Notes: generated by a model not told the origin, from the sequence alone. Positions 1-8,961 are shown, counted from the stretch's first letter. The stretch: 36,662 bases of DNA from Pseudomonas psychrophila HA-4 (GCF_000282975.1 NZ_ALJC01000077.1:1-36662); one strand, 5' to 3'. Numbers and translations: made by a program.

Positions 1-33
1 GCCCGACGAGCTACCAGACTGCTCCATCCCGCG
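1..33 (-). tRNA. tRNA-fMet (initiator), 5' part, cut by window edge
   Basis: Read on the minus strand, positions 33 down to 1 give CGCGGGATGGAGCAGTCTGG followed by TAGCTCGTCGGGC. This matches the acceptor stem, D arm and start of the anticodon arm of bacterial initiator tRNA-Met, including the unpaired first C that marks initiator tRNAs. The anticodon and 3' half lie outside the window. Identity rests on recognising the conserved initiator sequence; the anticodon is not visible here. Confidence 0.9.
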
Positions 34-45
34 TCTGTGGGGCGG

Positions 46-73
46 ATTCTACAGCGATACGCAATCCTGTCAA
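46..73 (-). promoter_or_regulatory. sigma-70 promoter of the initiator tRNA gene
   Basis: On the minus strand TTGACA (73-68) is followed by a 16-bp spacer and TAGAAT (51-46), about 12 bp ahead of the tRNA 5' end. Immediately upstream, 74-95 is almost pure A/T and could be an UP element. Downstream of the -10 the sequence is GC-rich (CCGCCCCACAG), the kind of discriminator found at stringently controlled stable-RNA promoters. The elements are seen directly; growth-rate control is inferred. Confidence 0.85.
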
Positions 74-243
74 ACCTTAATTTATAAAAAAGCCTTCTGG
101 TTCAATCGCTTAGATAGAGATATAGGCTATGAAAATGGCTGCAAGCCTTATAGCGTAAGGGATGTAGCTCTATTAGAGGGATATGGTTGATTAGAAAAAC
201 AAATTTATGCAGGTCAGGCAGCGCTTGTCGGAGCGAGCAACAC

Positions 244-263
244 TACTGGTGCTATATACAGTT
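244..263. promoter_or_regulatory. LexA (SOS) box upstream of dinB
   Basis: TACTGGTGCTATATACAGTT fits the CTG-N10-CAG core of the gamma-proteobacterial LexA operator and most of the flanking TA...TT positions. It ends 56 bp before the dinB start codon, where it could block the promoter. Nothing else is recognisable in the A/T-rich stretch 96-243; an open frame running 2-190 there is only the complement of the tRNA and its promoter plus chance extension. Confidence 0.85.
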
Positions 264-319
264 CTCGGTGACATACTGGCGGCCTGCATTGCCTACTCCC
301 TTAAAGAACATCGCCTTAC

Positions 320-1387
320 ATGACGCAGCGCAAAATTATCCACGTCGACTGTGACTGTTTCTATGCCGCTATTGAGATGCGTGATGACCCGAGCCTGGCG
401 AATAAGCCAATGGCTGTCGGGGGCTCTGCCGACCGGCGCGGGGTGATCTCAACCTGTAACTACGAAGCAAGGGCGTATGGCGTGCGTTCGGCGATGGCGT
501 CTCGGCATGCCCTTAAGCTGTGTCCGGACCTGATCATCGTTAACGGTCGGATGGATGCTTATAAAGAGGCCTCAAAAGAAATCCATAGCATCTTGCGCGA
601 TTACACCGAGCTGATTGAGCCGCTGTCATTGGACGAAGCCTATTTGGATGTGTCGGATAGCCCACATTTTGGTGGCAGTGCCACGCGTATTGCTCAAGAC
701 ATTCGGCGCAGGGTCTCGAGTCAGTTGCACATCACGGTATCGGCAGGTGTGGCGCCGAATAAGTTTCTGGCCAAGATTGCCAGTGACTGGAAAAAGCCCA
801 ACGGACTGTTTGTGATTACCCCGGATCAGGTTGAAGACTTTGTCTCTGCGCTGCCGGTCAACAAGCTGCATGGTGTGGGCAAAGTCACGGCGGACAAGCT
901 GGGGCGACTGGGGATTGAAACCTGCCACGACTTGCGCGAGTGGAACAAGCTGGCGCTGGTACGTGAATTCGGCAGTTTCGGTGAGCGATTGTGGGGGCTG
1001 GCACGTGGGATTGATGATCGGTTGGTGCAAAGTGACAGTCGGCGCCAGTCAGTCAGCGTCGAAAATACGTACGACACAGACTTGCCGGATCTGGCTACCT
1101 GCCTGGAAAAGCTTCCCGAGCTTTTAGAGACGTTGAACAGGCGCATTGACCGAATCGACAGCAGCTATCGTCCTGGAAAACCGTTCGTCAAAGTTAAATT
1201 TCACGACTTTACCCAAACCACGCTGGAGCAATCCGGAGCGGGGCGGGACCTTGAAAGTTATCAGGGGTTGTTAAGTCAGGCATTTGCACGCGGCGCCAAG
1301 CCCGTTCGATTGTTAGGGCTGGGCGTGCGTTTACATGATTTGAGCAGTGGCCATGAACAGTTGGAGTTGTTCGCAAGACCCCTGTAG
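320..1387 (+). CDS. dinB: DNA polymerase IV (Y-family translesion polymerase)
   Basis: This 355-residue protein is a Y-family polymerase that copies past damaged bases and makes errors on undamaged DNA. The palm opens with HVDCDCFYAAIEM (metal ligand D10; Y15 at the steric-gate position that excludes ribonucleotides) and carries SLDEAYLDV with catalytic D105 and E106. Thumb, finger and little-finger regions follow over a normal family length. The C-terminal HEQLELFARPL contains QLELF, a good beta-clamp-binding motif. The ribosome site before ATG 320 is weak. The LexA box at 244-263 indicates SOS induction. It stands alone and converges with the lipoprotein gene. Confidence 0.96.
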   Translation: MTQRKIIHVDCDCFYAAIEMRDDPSLANKPMAVGGSADRRGVISTCNYEARAYGVRSAMASRHALKLCPDLIIVNGRMDAYKEASKEIHSILRDYTELIEPLSLDEAYLDVSDSPHFGGSATRIAQDIRRRVSSQLHITVSAGVAPNKFLAKIASDWKKPNGLFVITPDQVEDFVSALPVNKLHGVGKVTADKLGRLGIETCHDLREWNKLALVREFGSFGERLWGLARGIDDRLVQSDSRRQSVSVENTYDTDLPDLATCLEKLPELLETLNRRIDRIDSSYRPGKPFVKVKFHDFTQTTLEQSGAGRDLESYQGLLSQAFARGAKPVRLLGLGVRLHDLSSGHEQLELFARPL

Positions 1388-1442
1388 GCGCGAGGCTGTC
1401 GTCTCTTCCTATCCGTTGGTCATGCGCACAGTTGAGGCGTGC

Positions 1443-2396
1443 TCAGCTAACCCCAGGGTCCGCTACCAGACGACCGGCGTTCTTGGTCAGAGACTGAAGG
1501 AATTCACGCTGCAACTCAGGATCGTTGCGTGTGAGTTCGATCAGGCTTTGTTCCAGTTCGCTGGCTTCTTCTTCCAGTCCCAGTTCTGACAAGCGCTTGA
1601 CCCGGTGAACCCATTGGTTGACGTCGTCGCCTTCAAGGTCGTCGTAGATCAGGTTGTGCGCTTCGAGCAACTTACCCCGCAGGTTGCTGCTGATCGACAA
1701 GGTCGAGTCTGAGTGGGTTTCGTCCTGGGCATCTTCGACCGTAATGGTCAGTTTGTTGACGTGATTCAAGTCTTGCTCGGCAAACGGGCTGTCGAGCAAG
1801 TTGAGGCGCAGCACACCATTACGATCAGTGGTCAGCTCATGGCTTTGCTTGCCTGCGCTGACGATGACCGGGCGTTCAGCCCACGGCAAACTTGAATACT
1901 CAAGCCGCTTGTCGCGTTGAACCTCGTCAATGCCAGCCAGGTTCTGCTCGGCGCGGCCATGGGATTGCACGTTCATGGCCGGGTTAATGCCCGCGAAACC
2001 GTAACTGATCCAGTCTTTGGTCACACTGTCAGGCAATTGCCCAAACATGAAAACGTTCAGCACATTGGCGCCGACGCCGCCCACAATCGCAACCGCACCG
2101 AGCGGGACTTCATAGATTTCACGCCACGGCTGGTAGGGCGTGTAACGGTCGTAATGACGGGTGACATCGAACTCAGTGACTTCAAACGTCTTCTGTTCAT
2201 TGATGCGTACGCGGCGTTGAGGCAGCTCCAGCACAGACGGTGAACCGACATCAATCTGCAGGTTATGGGCAAGCAGTTTGCGCTCGATGCGCTCCTCGTG
2301 TTCGCTGCGTTGCGACATGTGATTGGCACAGCCGCTCAACAGCAGGGCGCCGCACATGGCGGCGCCCCCGAGGGTTAAGGTACTTCGATTGAACAT
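1443..2396 (-). CDS. hypothetical outer-membrane lipoprotein downstream of proS
   Basis: The 317-residue product begins with a lipoprotein signal peptide ending in LLSGC, so Cys23 would be lipidated; the following Ala does not signal inner-membrane retention, so an outer-membrane location is likely. The mature part is charged, contains a short hydrophobic glycine-rich stretch (VPLGAVAIVGGVGANVLNVF, about 98-117) and ends in a Leu/Glu-rich helical region. I recognise no catalytic motif. It starts 18 bp after the proS stop on the same strand, so the two are probably cotranscribed; a similar gene follows proS in other Pseudomonas from memory. Function unknown. Confidence 0.85.
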   Translation of the reverse strand: MFNRSTLTLGGAAMCGALLLSGCANHMSQRSEHEERIERKLLAHNLQIDVGSPSVLELPQRRVRINEQKTFEVTEFDVTRHYDRYTPYQPWREIYEVPLGAVAIVGGVGANVLNVFMFGQLPDSVTKDWISYGFAGINPAMNVQSHGRAEQNLAGIDEVQRDKRLEYSSLPWAERPVIVSAGKQSHELTTDRNGVLRLNLLDSPFAEQDLNHVNKLTITVEDAQDETHSDSTLSISSNLRGKLLEAHNLIYDDLEGDDVNQWVHRVKRLSELGLEEEASELEQSLIELTRNDPELQREFLQSLTKNAGRLVADPGVS

Positions 2397-2414
2397 GGCG
2401 TCTCTAATCTGGGT

Positions 2415-4130
2415 TCAGCGACGGATGCGCGCCTGAAGGAAAGCCAGAACGTCAGCAACGGGCAGGGCTTGTGGCTCTGCTTCAGTGCGACTCTTGTACT
2501 CCAGATTGCCTTCAGCCAGACCACGGTCACTGACAACGATCCGGTGTGGGATGCCGATCAGTTCCATGTCAGCGAACTTGATGCCTGGGCTGGTTTTCTT
2601 GTCACGGTCGTCCAGCAGCACTTCAAAGCCTGCAGCGGTCAGCTGTGCATACAGCGCGTCGGTAGCTTCGCGCACGGCTTCAGTTTCGTAGCGCAGGGGT
2701 ACCAAGGCGACTTGGAAAGGAGCCAGTGCATCGCTCCAGATGATGCCGCGTTCGTCATTATTCTGCTCGATGGCAGCTGCCACCACGCGAGAAACGCCGA
2801 TGCCGTAGCAACCCATGGTCAGGGTCACAGGCTTGCCGTTTTCGCCCAGTACCTGGCACTTCATTGCTTCGCTGTACTTGGTGCCCAGTTGGAAAATATG
2901 GCCGACTTCAATGCCGCGCTTGATTTCCAGTGTGCCTTTGCCGTCCGGGCTTGGATCGCCCGCGACCACGTTACGCAGGTCGGCAACGGTCGGAACTGGC
3001 AGGTCGCGCTCCCAGTTCACGCCGAAGTAATGTTTGTCGTCGATGTTGGCACCCACACCAAAGTCGCTCATCAGCTCGACCGAACGGTCAATGATGCACG
3101 GCAGCGGCAGGTTTAGCGGCCCCAGGGAACCAGCACCGGCGCCGATCGCGTCACGCAGTTCAGCGTCTGAGGCCATGGTCAATGGGCTTGCTACCAGTGG
3201 GTGGTTGCCGGCCTTGATTTCGTTCAGTTCGTGATCGCCACGGATCACCAAGGCGATCAGTTTGCCTTCTTCGGCAGCATGAACAATCAGGGTCTTGACG
3301 GTCTTTTCGATTGGCAGGTTGTAGCCTTCTACCAACTGAGCAATGGTTTTGGCGTCTGGAGTATCGACCAGGCGCAGCGCTTCGGTGGCCGCACCGCGTG
3401 CGGTTTCGGCTGGAACAGCTTCAGCCTTTTCGATGTTGGCGGCGTAGTCGGAGCCATTGCTGAACACGATATCGTCTTCGCCGGACTCGGCCAGCACGTG
3501 AAACTCGTGTGAGCCAGCGCCACCGATGGAGCCGTTGTCGGCTTCAACTGGGCGGAAGTTCACGCCAAGGCGAGTGAACACGTTGCAGTAGGCTTGGTGC
3601 ATGCGGTCATACGTGATCTGCAGCGATGCCTGGTCTGCGTGGAACGAATAGGCATCCTTCATGATGAATTCGCGACCGCGCATCAAACCGAAGCGTGGGC
3701 GGATCTCGTCACGGAACTTAGTCTGAATTTGATACAGATTGATCGGCAACTGCTTGTAGCTGTTCAGCTCGTTGCGGCACAGGTCGGTGATGACTTCTTC
3801 GTGGGTTGGGCCCACGCAGAATTCGCGACCGTGGCGATCTTTAAGGCGAAGCAACTCTGGGCCGTATTCTTGCCAGCGACCTGACTCTTGCCACAATTCA
3901 GCCGGCTGAATGCTCGGCATCAGCACTTCCAGAGCGCCTGCAGCGTCCATTTCTTCGCGAACAATGGCTTCGGCTTTGCGCATAATCCGCAAGCCCATGG
4001 GCAGCCAGGTGTACAGGCCTGAAGCCAGTTTGCGAATCATGCCGGCGCGCAGCATCAGCTGATGGCTGATAACGACCGCGTCCGAAGGCGTTTCTTTCTG
4101 TGTGGCGAGCAAATATTGACTGGTGCGCAT
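2415..4130 (-). CDS. proS: prolyl-tRNA synthetase (bacterial type, with editing domain)
   Basis: This 571-residue class IIa synthetase charges tRNA-Pro with proline in the cytoplasm. The N-terminus ([18 protein letters not shown], then [20 protein letters not shown]) is the family signature. Motif 2 is [21 protein letters not shown] with Arg140, and motif 3 includes [17 protein letters not shown]. The roughly 180-residue insertion between motifs 2 and 3 (about 220-400) is the INS domain that hydrolyses mischarged Ala-tRNA-Pro. The C-terminus holds the anticodon-binding domain ([19 protein letters not shown] onward). Length is normal. The lipoprotein gene follows 18 bp later. Confidence 0.98.
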   Translation of the reverse strand: MRTSQYLLATQKETPSDAVVISHQLMLRAGMIRKLASGLYTWLPMGLRIMRKAEAIVREEMDAAGALEVLMPSIQPAELWQESGRWQEYGPELLRLKDRHGREFCVGPTHEEVITDLCRNELNSYKQLPINLYQIQTKFRDEIRPRFGLMRGREFIMKDAYSFHADQASLQITYDRMHQAYCNVFTRLGVNFRPVEADNGSIGGAGSHEFHVLAESGEDDIVFSNGSDYAANIEKAEAVPAETARGAATEALRLVDTPDAKTIAQLVEGYNLPIEKTVKTLIVHAAEEGKLIALVIRGDHELNEIKAGNHPLVASPLTMASDAELRDAIGAGAGSLGPLNLPLPCIIDRSVELMSDFGVGANIDDKHYFGVNWERDLPVPTVADLRNVVAGDPSPDGKGTLEIKRGIEVGHIFQLGTKYSEAMKCQVLGENGKPVTLTMGCYGIGVSRVVAAAIEQNNDERGIIWSDALAPFQVALVPLRYETEAVREATDALYAQLTAAGFEVLLDDRDKKTSPGIKFADMELIGIPHRIVVSDRGLAEGNLEYKSRTEAEPQALPVADVLAFLQARIRR

Positions 4131-4171
4131 GAGTAGTCGTTGCCGTTACTGGTGACTAAAAGTGATTGGGC

Positions 4172-4177
4172 ATTGTA
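4172..4177 (-). promoter_or_regulatory. possible -10 element for proS
   Basis: On the minus strand TACAAT lies about 42 bp before the proS ATG, which would give a leader of roughly 35 nt. I do not find a convincing -35 hexamer at the right distance, so this is a tentative call. Confidence 0.35.
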
Positions 4178-4209
4178 CGGGCGAGATGTGTTTGCGTACA
4201 GGCCAGGGG

Positions 4210-4226
4210 AGGGAGCGGCGCTCCCT
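4210..4226 (-). terminator. hairpin downstream of ampG
   Basis: AGGGAGC-GGC-GCTCCCT forms a perfect 7-bp stem with a 3-nt loop just after the ampG stop codon (minus strand). There is no good U-run on the minus strand, so termination may be weak. Confidence 0.45.
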
Positions 4227-4230
4227 CTGA

Positions 4231-5778
4231 TTATTCGGGGTGTTTTTCGAAGTCTTCTGCAGGTTTCAGACGCGCCCTGCGGGTTTCCTGATACCAGTGC
4301 AAGCTGATTAGCAGCAGCGTCGGAATGCCCATCAATGCGGTGATGATAAAGAAGTTGTGATAGCCATACTTCTCGACCATGACCCCTGAATAGCCGCCCA
4401 TCAAACGCGGAAGCAACAGCATGATCGAGCTGAGCAGGGCGTACTGGGTAGCGGAAAACTTGAGGTTGGTGAGGCTCGACAGATAGGCAACAAAGGCTGA
4501 TGTGGCGAGGCCAGAGCTGAAGTTGTCGAGCGAAATCGTAACAATCAGCATATGCAGGTTCGGGCCCATGTCGGCCAGCAGCATAAATAGAAGGTTGGTG
4601 GCTGCGGACGCGGCTCCGCCAATCAGCAGAATTGGCAATATGCCGAAGCGCACAATTAGCAAACCGCCCATCCCTGCCCCGAGAAGGGTCATGATCAGGC
4701 CGAAAATCTTGCTCACGCCTGCGATTTGATCTTTGGTGAAACCTTGATCGATATAGAACACGTTGGCCATCACGCCCATGACCGTGTCCGACATGCGATA
4801 GGTCGCAATCAAGCCGAGCAGCAGTAACGCTTGCCAGCGATAGCGCACGATAAAGTCATTTACCGGCGTCAGTACTGGGGCCAGTCCTCGTCGTCCTATC
4901 GATGACAAACACAGCACCGTCAGCAAGGTGTAGAGGATGGCCCGCAGAAAGGCCCGATCCTCCATCACCAGCTTCATCGGGCTTACGCCTTCAAAAAGTA
5001 CGCCTGCAAAGTTGGTGTTGTACAACTGAGTGAACATGGCAGGGACGGAAACCAGCAGCACAATCAGTACGAAAACCGAGGCCAACTGATGGACAAAGCT
5101 ATAGCGTCCAGCTGATAGCTGAGTCCGTAACGTTACCGGCGGTTCGCGCATAAAAAAGGTAGTGAGCAGCGCCGGAACCATCAGCAGCCCGAAGAGCACA
5201 TAGGTGCCGGTCCACGCTGAGTGTTTGTAGTTGAAGCCAGTCGAGCCGAAACCTTCGGCAAAAAATAGTGCGCCGGCTGTGGCAAGTAACGCAGCAACCC
5301 GATAGCCGGACATGTAACTGGCGGCGAGTGCGGCTTGGCGGTTGTCGCTGGCGATTTCGAGGCGGTAGGCGTCGATGGCAATGTCTTGGGTTGCCGAGGC
5401 AAATGACACGATAACGGCGATGGCAATTAGCCAGGAAAGGTGTTTTTGCGGATCACAAAAGCCCATGCCGATCAGGCCGAGTATTACCAGCGTCTGAGAC
5501 AACACCAGCCAAGAGCGGCGTCGGCCCAGCTTTCCGAGCAATGGCAGGCGCCACTGGTCGAGTAGCGGCGACCACACCCATTTAAAGGCGTAGGCGAGTC
5601 CGATCAGGCTTGCATAACCAATGGTTTCGCGTGCCACACCGGCTTCGCGCAACCAGACAGAAAGCGTTGAAAATACCAGCATGTACGGTAAACCGGCGGC
5701 GAAACCGAGCAGCAACAGCACAAGGGTTGAGGGACTGGAATAGGCAGCCAGCGCTTCGCGCCAGGTTTTACGGGGCAT
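4231..5778 (-). CDS. ampG: AmpG muropeptide permease (MFS)
   Basis: This 515-residue inner-membrane protein imports GlcNAc-anhydroMurNAc peptides released during wall turnover, feeding peptidoglycan recycling and, where present, AmpR-controlled beta-lactamase induction. The N-terminal region LLLLGFAAGLPYMLVFSTLSVWLREAGV is characteristic of AmpG, as is FASATQDIAIDAYRLEI. At least a dozen hydrophobic helices can be read, with the usual cytoplasmic loop LLGKLGRRRSW and a hydrophilic C-terminal tail (HWYQETRRARLKPAEDFEKHPE). The ATL gene lies 42 bp upstream on the same strand. Identification is by recognised sequence and by the PA4393-like setting. Confidence 0.92.
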   Translation of the reverse strand: MPRKTWREALAAYSSPSTLVLLLLGFAAGLPYMLVFSTLSVWLREAGVARETIGYASLIGLAYAFKWVWSPLLDQWRLPLLGKLGRRRSWLVLSQTLVILGLIGMGFCDPQKHLSWLIAIAVIVSFASATQDIAIDAYRLEIASDNRQAALAASYMSGYRVAALLATAGALFFAEGFGSTGFNYKHSAWTGTYVLFGLLMVPALLTTFFMREPPVTLRTQLSAGRYSFVHQLASVFVLIVLLVSVPAMFTQLYNTNFAGVLFEGVSPMKLVMEDRAFLRAILYTLLTVLCLSSIGRRGLAPVLTPVNDFIVRYRWQALLLLGLIATYRMSDTVMGVMANVFYIDQGFTKDQIAGVSKIFGLIMTLLGAGMGGLLIVRFGILPILLIGGAASAATNLLFMLLADMGPNLHMLIVTISLDNFSSGLATSAFVAYLSSLTNLKFSATQYALLSSIMLLLPRLMGGYSGVMVEKYGYHNFFIITALMGIPTLLLISLHWYQETRRARLKPAEDFEKHPE

Positions 5779-5820
5779 GGACTTGAGTCTGCCTCTGATT
5801 ACGGAAACAAAGGGCGCACT

Positions 5821-6174
5821 CTAACCGCAGTGCTCTATTGGGCGCCAGCCATGGCACTGTATATCCACGCGATTATTAACAATGCTTAACCCTTCGCTGC
5901 GCAGGCGCGCACGCTGTTCATCGCCCGACACGCTGCCTGCGGGCAAACTGATCCGGCCGCCAGCTGCCAGTACCCGATGCCAAGGTAATCGGGTGTCTTC
6001 GGGAAGCTGACTCAGTGTGCGACCGACCCAACGTGCTGCGCGCCCCAGACCCGCCAAATCAGCGAGCTGGCCGTAGGTCACAACCTTGCCTGATGGCACC
6101 AGCATCAAGGTTGAATAGAGCGCAGTACGGCGAATCTCAGCAGGTGTTGGGTCAGTATGGGGCGGTGTATTCAT
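5821..6174 (-). CDS. alkyltransferase-like protein (ATL, MGMT-related, no active cysteine)
   Basis: The 117-residue protein has the DNA-binding fold of O6-alkylguanine-DNA alkyltransferases: VPSGKVVTYGQLADLAG (with the base-flipping region around Tyr34), then ARWVGRTLSQLPEDTRLPWHRVLAAGGRISLP. The active-site motif PCHR is PWHR here (Pro64-Trp65-His66-Arg67), so it cannot accept the alkyl group. This is the hallmark of ATL proteins such as E. coli YbaZ, which flip O6-alkylguanine and hand the lesion to nucleotide excision repair. It precedes ampG by 42 bp on the same strand; no functional link is evident. Confidence 0.92.
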   Translation of the reverse strand: MNTPPHTDPTPAEIRRTALYSTLMLVPSGKVVTYGQLADLAGLGRAARWVGRTLSQLPEDTRLPWHRVLAAGGRISLPAGSVSGDEQRARLRSEGLSIVNNRVDIQCHGWRPIEHCG

Positions 6175-6333
6175 GGGCAGTTCTATGAATGTCTGGCGTT
6201 GAGAGATTAGACACGTGCGGTAACTGTTCTCATTAAGGAACTACATGATTATCAGCCGGTCTTTCTTTGTCTGGGGTGTGTCCTTGCGGATAATGCCGAC
6301 ATTCTTTCGAAAATCTGAGTTTCGCATCTGCTT

Positions 6334-7347
6334 ATGTTGTCCAGAACCCTGTTATGCCTTGCCGTTTTGAATGTGTCCACGCCTTTACTAGCCGATACGG
6401 TCTGGCTGAAGAACGGTGATCGTCTGTCCGGCAAAATCAAAGTGTTTGATGGTGGCAAGTTGCTCATTCAGACCGATTATGCGGGCGCCATTCCCATTGA
6501 CTGGAAGCAAGTCAAAACCCTGGAAAGTGATCAGGAGTTGCTGGTCAAACAGGATACCTACGTCGGTGAAAAGGCTAAGTCCCTGAAAGCCGCCGAAGAC
6601 GGCCACGTCACACTGGCCAATGGCGAGGCTCCTAAAACCGTTGAGCTGGCGAGTATCCAGCAAATCATGAAGCCCAAGCCGCTTATCGAAGACTTTGCCT
6701 GGAAAGGCAATGTCGATGTTGCGCTGGACTACAAGCGTGCGGACAAAGACACCGATGACTACGACATCGACTTTAAGACGACCGCCCGTCATGGCGCCTG
6801 GCGTCATCACGCAGAGGGTTCATATAACCGCGTGTTCCAGAACGATGTCGTTACAACTGACAACTGGAACGCCGAATATGCACTCGACCACTTTATTGAT
6901 GACAAGTGGTATTGGCAGGGGCGTTTGAGTTACACCCGAGACAGGGTCGAGGACATTTCTCGTCAGCGCACTGTGGGTACAGGCCCGGGCTATCAGTTCT
7001 GGGATGACGAGCTGGGCGCATTCTCGCTGGGTTCACTGCTGAACCGTACTGACTATGAATACTCGGACGGAAACAAAAACAACTTCTACTCGCTGGCGAT
7101 GAAGTGGGATTACAACCGGTACCTGATAGGCAAAACGGTATCGCTCTTTACCAATGGAGAGTTGGGTAAACCGCTAGAAGGGGCGTCAGATTACAGCCTC
7201 GATGCTGAAATCGGCTTGCGCTACAAAGTGACCGAATGGGCATCGCTCAACCTCAAGGCCGAAAAAGACTTGATCGGCACCGGCAGTGGTTCTGACAACG
7301 CACTCAATAAAACCCGTTACACCGCAGGATTTGGCGTGATGTGGTAA
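6334..7347 (+). CDS. DUF481 family outer-membrane protein
   Basis: The 337-residue product starts with a Sec signal peptide (MLSRTLLCLAVLNVSTPLLA, cleavage before DTV). An N-terminal DTVWLKNGDRLSGKIKVFDGGKLLIQTDYAG segment resembles the small beta domain that often precedes DUF481. From about residue 115 it shows alternating aromatic/polar strands (WKGNVDVALDYKRADKDTDDYDIDF, SYNRVFQNDVVTTDNWNAEY, SLFTNGELGKP) and ends in FGVMW, consistent with a beta-barrel with a C-terminal aromatic. Function is unknown. ATG 6334 has no clear Shine-Dalgarno sequence; the frame is closed upstream at 6316, so a longer product is not possible. Confidence 0.85.
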   Translation: MLSRTLLCLAVLNVSTPLLADTVWLKNGDRLSGKIKVFDGGKLLIQTDYAGAIPIDWKQVKTLESDQELLVKQDTYVGEKAKSLKAAEDGHVTLANGEAPKTVELASIQQIMKPKPLIEDFAWKGNVDVALDYKRADKDTDDYDIDFKTTARHGAWRHHAEGSYNRVFQNDVVTTDNWNAEYALDHFIDDKWYWQGRLSYTRDRVEDISRQRTVGTGPGYQFWDDELGAFSLGSLLNRTDYEYSDGNKNNFYSLAMKWDYNRYLIGKTVSLFTNGELGKPLEGASDYSLDAEIGLRYKVTEWASLNLKAEKDLIGTGSGSDNALNKTRYTAGFGVMW

Positions 7348-7350
7348 GCA

Positions 7351-7401
7351 CTGCCGCGGCTGCGATCCTTGCAACAATCAAAAGATCGCAGCCTTCGGCA
7401 G
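7351..7401. terminator. bidirectional hairpin between DUF481 and SDR genes
   Basis: GGCTGCGATC (7358-7367) pairs with GATCGCAGCC (7384-7393), and the outer arms CTGCCG (7351-7356) and CGGCAG (7396-7401) extend the stem across a small bulge. The sequence resembles a dispersed Pseudomonas repeat with a GCTGCGATC core. It lies between two converging genes and probably ends both transcripts. Confidence 0.6.
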
Positions 7402-7419
7402 TTCCCAAACAGCAGGCTT

Positions 7420-8178
7420 TTAAATCCGCAACCCGCCGTCTAACTCCAGAATTCGCCCGCTGTAATAGTCATTTTCGAAGATGTATGCCGCCGAATGGGC
7501 GATCTCCTCAGCTTTACCCATACGCTTGAGCGGGATGCCTGAGGTCATTTTTTCTAGAGCCTCGGGCTTCATGCCCAGCGTCATCTCGGTTTCGATAAAG
7601 CCGGGAGCAATCCCCGCCACACGAATGCCATAGCGCGCCAGCTCTTTGGCCCAGGTCACGGTCGCCGCCGCTACGCCTGCCTTAGCGGCTGAGTAGTTGG
7701 TTTGACCCACGTTGCCCGCCCGCGAGATCGACGAAATATTGATGATCGCGCCTTGGTTGTTCAATTCGATCATCTTCGCCGCTACCTCACGGGTGCAGAG
7801 AAAAACCCCGGTCAGGTTGACGTCGATGACGGCCTGCCATTGGGCCAGGCTCATCTTGGTCATCACCCCGTCCTTGACCTTTAAGAGCAGGCCATCACGC
7901 AGGATCCCGGCATTGTTGACCAAGCCATTGATGGCGCCAAAGTCTTCAGCAATTTGCCCGACGGTTTGTGTTACTTGTTCTTCGTCTGCCACGTTGCACA
8001 CGTAAGCACGAGCCTCTACACCGTGGGCCTCACAGGCGGCAACAGCCAGCCCGAGCTTTTCCGGATTAAGGTCAACCAGTGCCAGTTTTGCGCCCTTGGC
8101 TGCAAGATACTCAGCCATTGCGCGACCTAGCCCTTGGCAGCCGCCAGTGATAATGATTACTTTGTCTTTTAGTTGCAT
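7420..8178 (-). CDS. short-chain dehydrogenase/reductase (FabG-like)
   Basis: The 252-residue classical SDR contains the Rossmann motif TGGCQGLG (11-18), the NNAG motif (88-91), Asn121, the catalytic serine region NISSIS (147-152) and YSAAK with Tyr162 and Lys166. An acidic residue after beta-2 ([10 protein letters not shown]) suggests preference for NAD(H). The C-terminal LELDGGLRI is typical of the FabG type. Substrate cannot be read from sequence. It is transcribed away from the hugZ-like gene across only 51 bp, so their promoters must overlap. It corresponds by position to PA4389. Confidence 0.9.
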   Translation of the reverse strand: MQLKDKVIIITGGCQGLGRAMAEYLAAKGAKLALVDLNPEKLGLAVAACEAHGVEARAYVCNVADEEQVTQTVGQIAEDFGAINGLVNNAGILRDGLLLKVKDGVMTKMSLAQWQAVIDVNLTGVFLCTREVAAKMIELNNQGAIINISSISRAGNVGQTNYSAAKAGVAAATVTWAKELARYGIRVAGIAPGFIETEMTLGMKPEALEKMTSGIPLKRMGKAEEIAHSAAYIFENDYYSGRILELDGGLRI

Positions 8179-8229
8179 GAGTGCCCTGATCTCGACCGTT
8201 TCGACGGATTTTTATTGAGGAGTCATAAG

Positions 8230-8961
8230 TTGAGCGTTGAAGCTGCCAAGCATGCCCGAGAATTATTGCTCAAGGAATACCGTGGAGCGCTGTCCACGCT
8301 CTCCAAGGCGATGCCAGGGTTTCCCTTCGGTTCGGTCGTGCCCTATTGCCTAGATGAGCAGGGGCGGCCACTGATACTGATCAGTCGGATTGCTCAGCAC
8401 ACCCACAATTTGCGTAAAGACCCCAAGTGCTCCCTGATGGTCGGCGAGCGTGGCGCAGACGATGTGCAGGCCGTTGGGCGCCTGACGTATCTGGCTGAAG
8501 CCGAGCAACTGACAGATCCTGCTGCCATCGAAGCGGCGGCTGAGCGTTATTACCGCTACTTCCCACAATCGCAGAATTATCACACCGCGCACGATTTCGA
8601 CTTCTGGGTGCTAAACCCGATTCGGCATCGGTATATTGGCGGCTTCGGCGCAATTCACTGGTTGGATCAAATCACCGTGGCCAACCCTTTTGCCGGTCCG
8701 GTCGAAGGGCGTATGGTCGATCACATGAACGACGACCATGCCAACGCCATCGCCCATTACGTCGAATTGAGTGGGCTGCCCCGCACCGAGCCGGCCAAAA
8801 TGGTCGGGCTCGACAGCGAAGGAATGCATTTATGCATTGGCCAAAGCCTCTATTGGCTGGGCTTTCCAGAGGCTTGTAACAATTCGACACAGGTTCGCGA
8901 AGCCTTGGTTTTTCTGGCCCGTGCGAGTGAATGGCCGAAAAAAGAAACTTCACAGTCTTGA
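8230..8961 (+). CDS. HugZ-family haem-binding/utilisation protein (PNPOx-like fold plus DUF2470)
   Basis: The 243-residue protein has an N-terminal pyridoxamine-phosphate-oxidase-like split barrel (LLLKEYRGALSTLSKAMPGFPFGSVVPY, then LILISRIAQHTHNLRKDPKCSLMV) and a C-terminal DUF2470 helical domain (VDHMNDDHANAIAHYVEL). HugZ proteins bind haem and some degrade it to release iron. The longest open frame begins at ATG 8173, but that lies inside the start of the divergent SDR gene; UUG 8230 has a strong Shine-Dalgarno, TGAGGAG (8216-8222), seven bases upstream, so UUG is my start. fxsA follows on the same strand. Confidence 0.85.
   Translation: MSVEAAKHARELLLKEYRGALSTLSKAMPGFPFGSVVPYCLDEQGRPLILISRIAQHTHNLRKDPKCSLMVGERGADDVQAVGRLTYLAEAEQLTDPAAIEAAAERYYRYFPQSQNYHTAHDFDFWVLNPIRHRYIGGFGAIHWLDQITVANPFAGPVEGRMVDHMNDDHANAIAHYVELSGLPRTEPAKMVGLDSEGMHLCIGQSLYWLGFPEACNNSTQVREALVFLARASEWPKKETSQS

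Noticed and set aside
2..190. Open plus-strand frame of 62 codons reaching into the window
   Set aside because: Its first half is the complement of the tRNA-fMet gene and its promoter; no start codon or ribosome site supports a protein.
8173..8229. Longer N-terminus for the hugZ-like protein from ATG 8173
   Set aside because: It overlaps the divergent SDR start and lacks a ribosome site, whereas UUG 8230 has a strong one.
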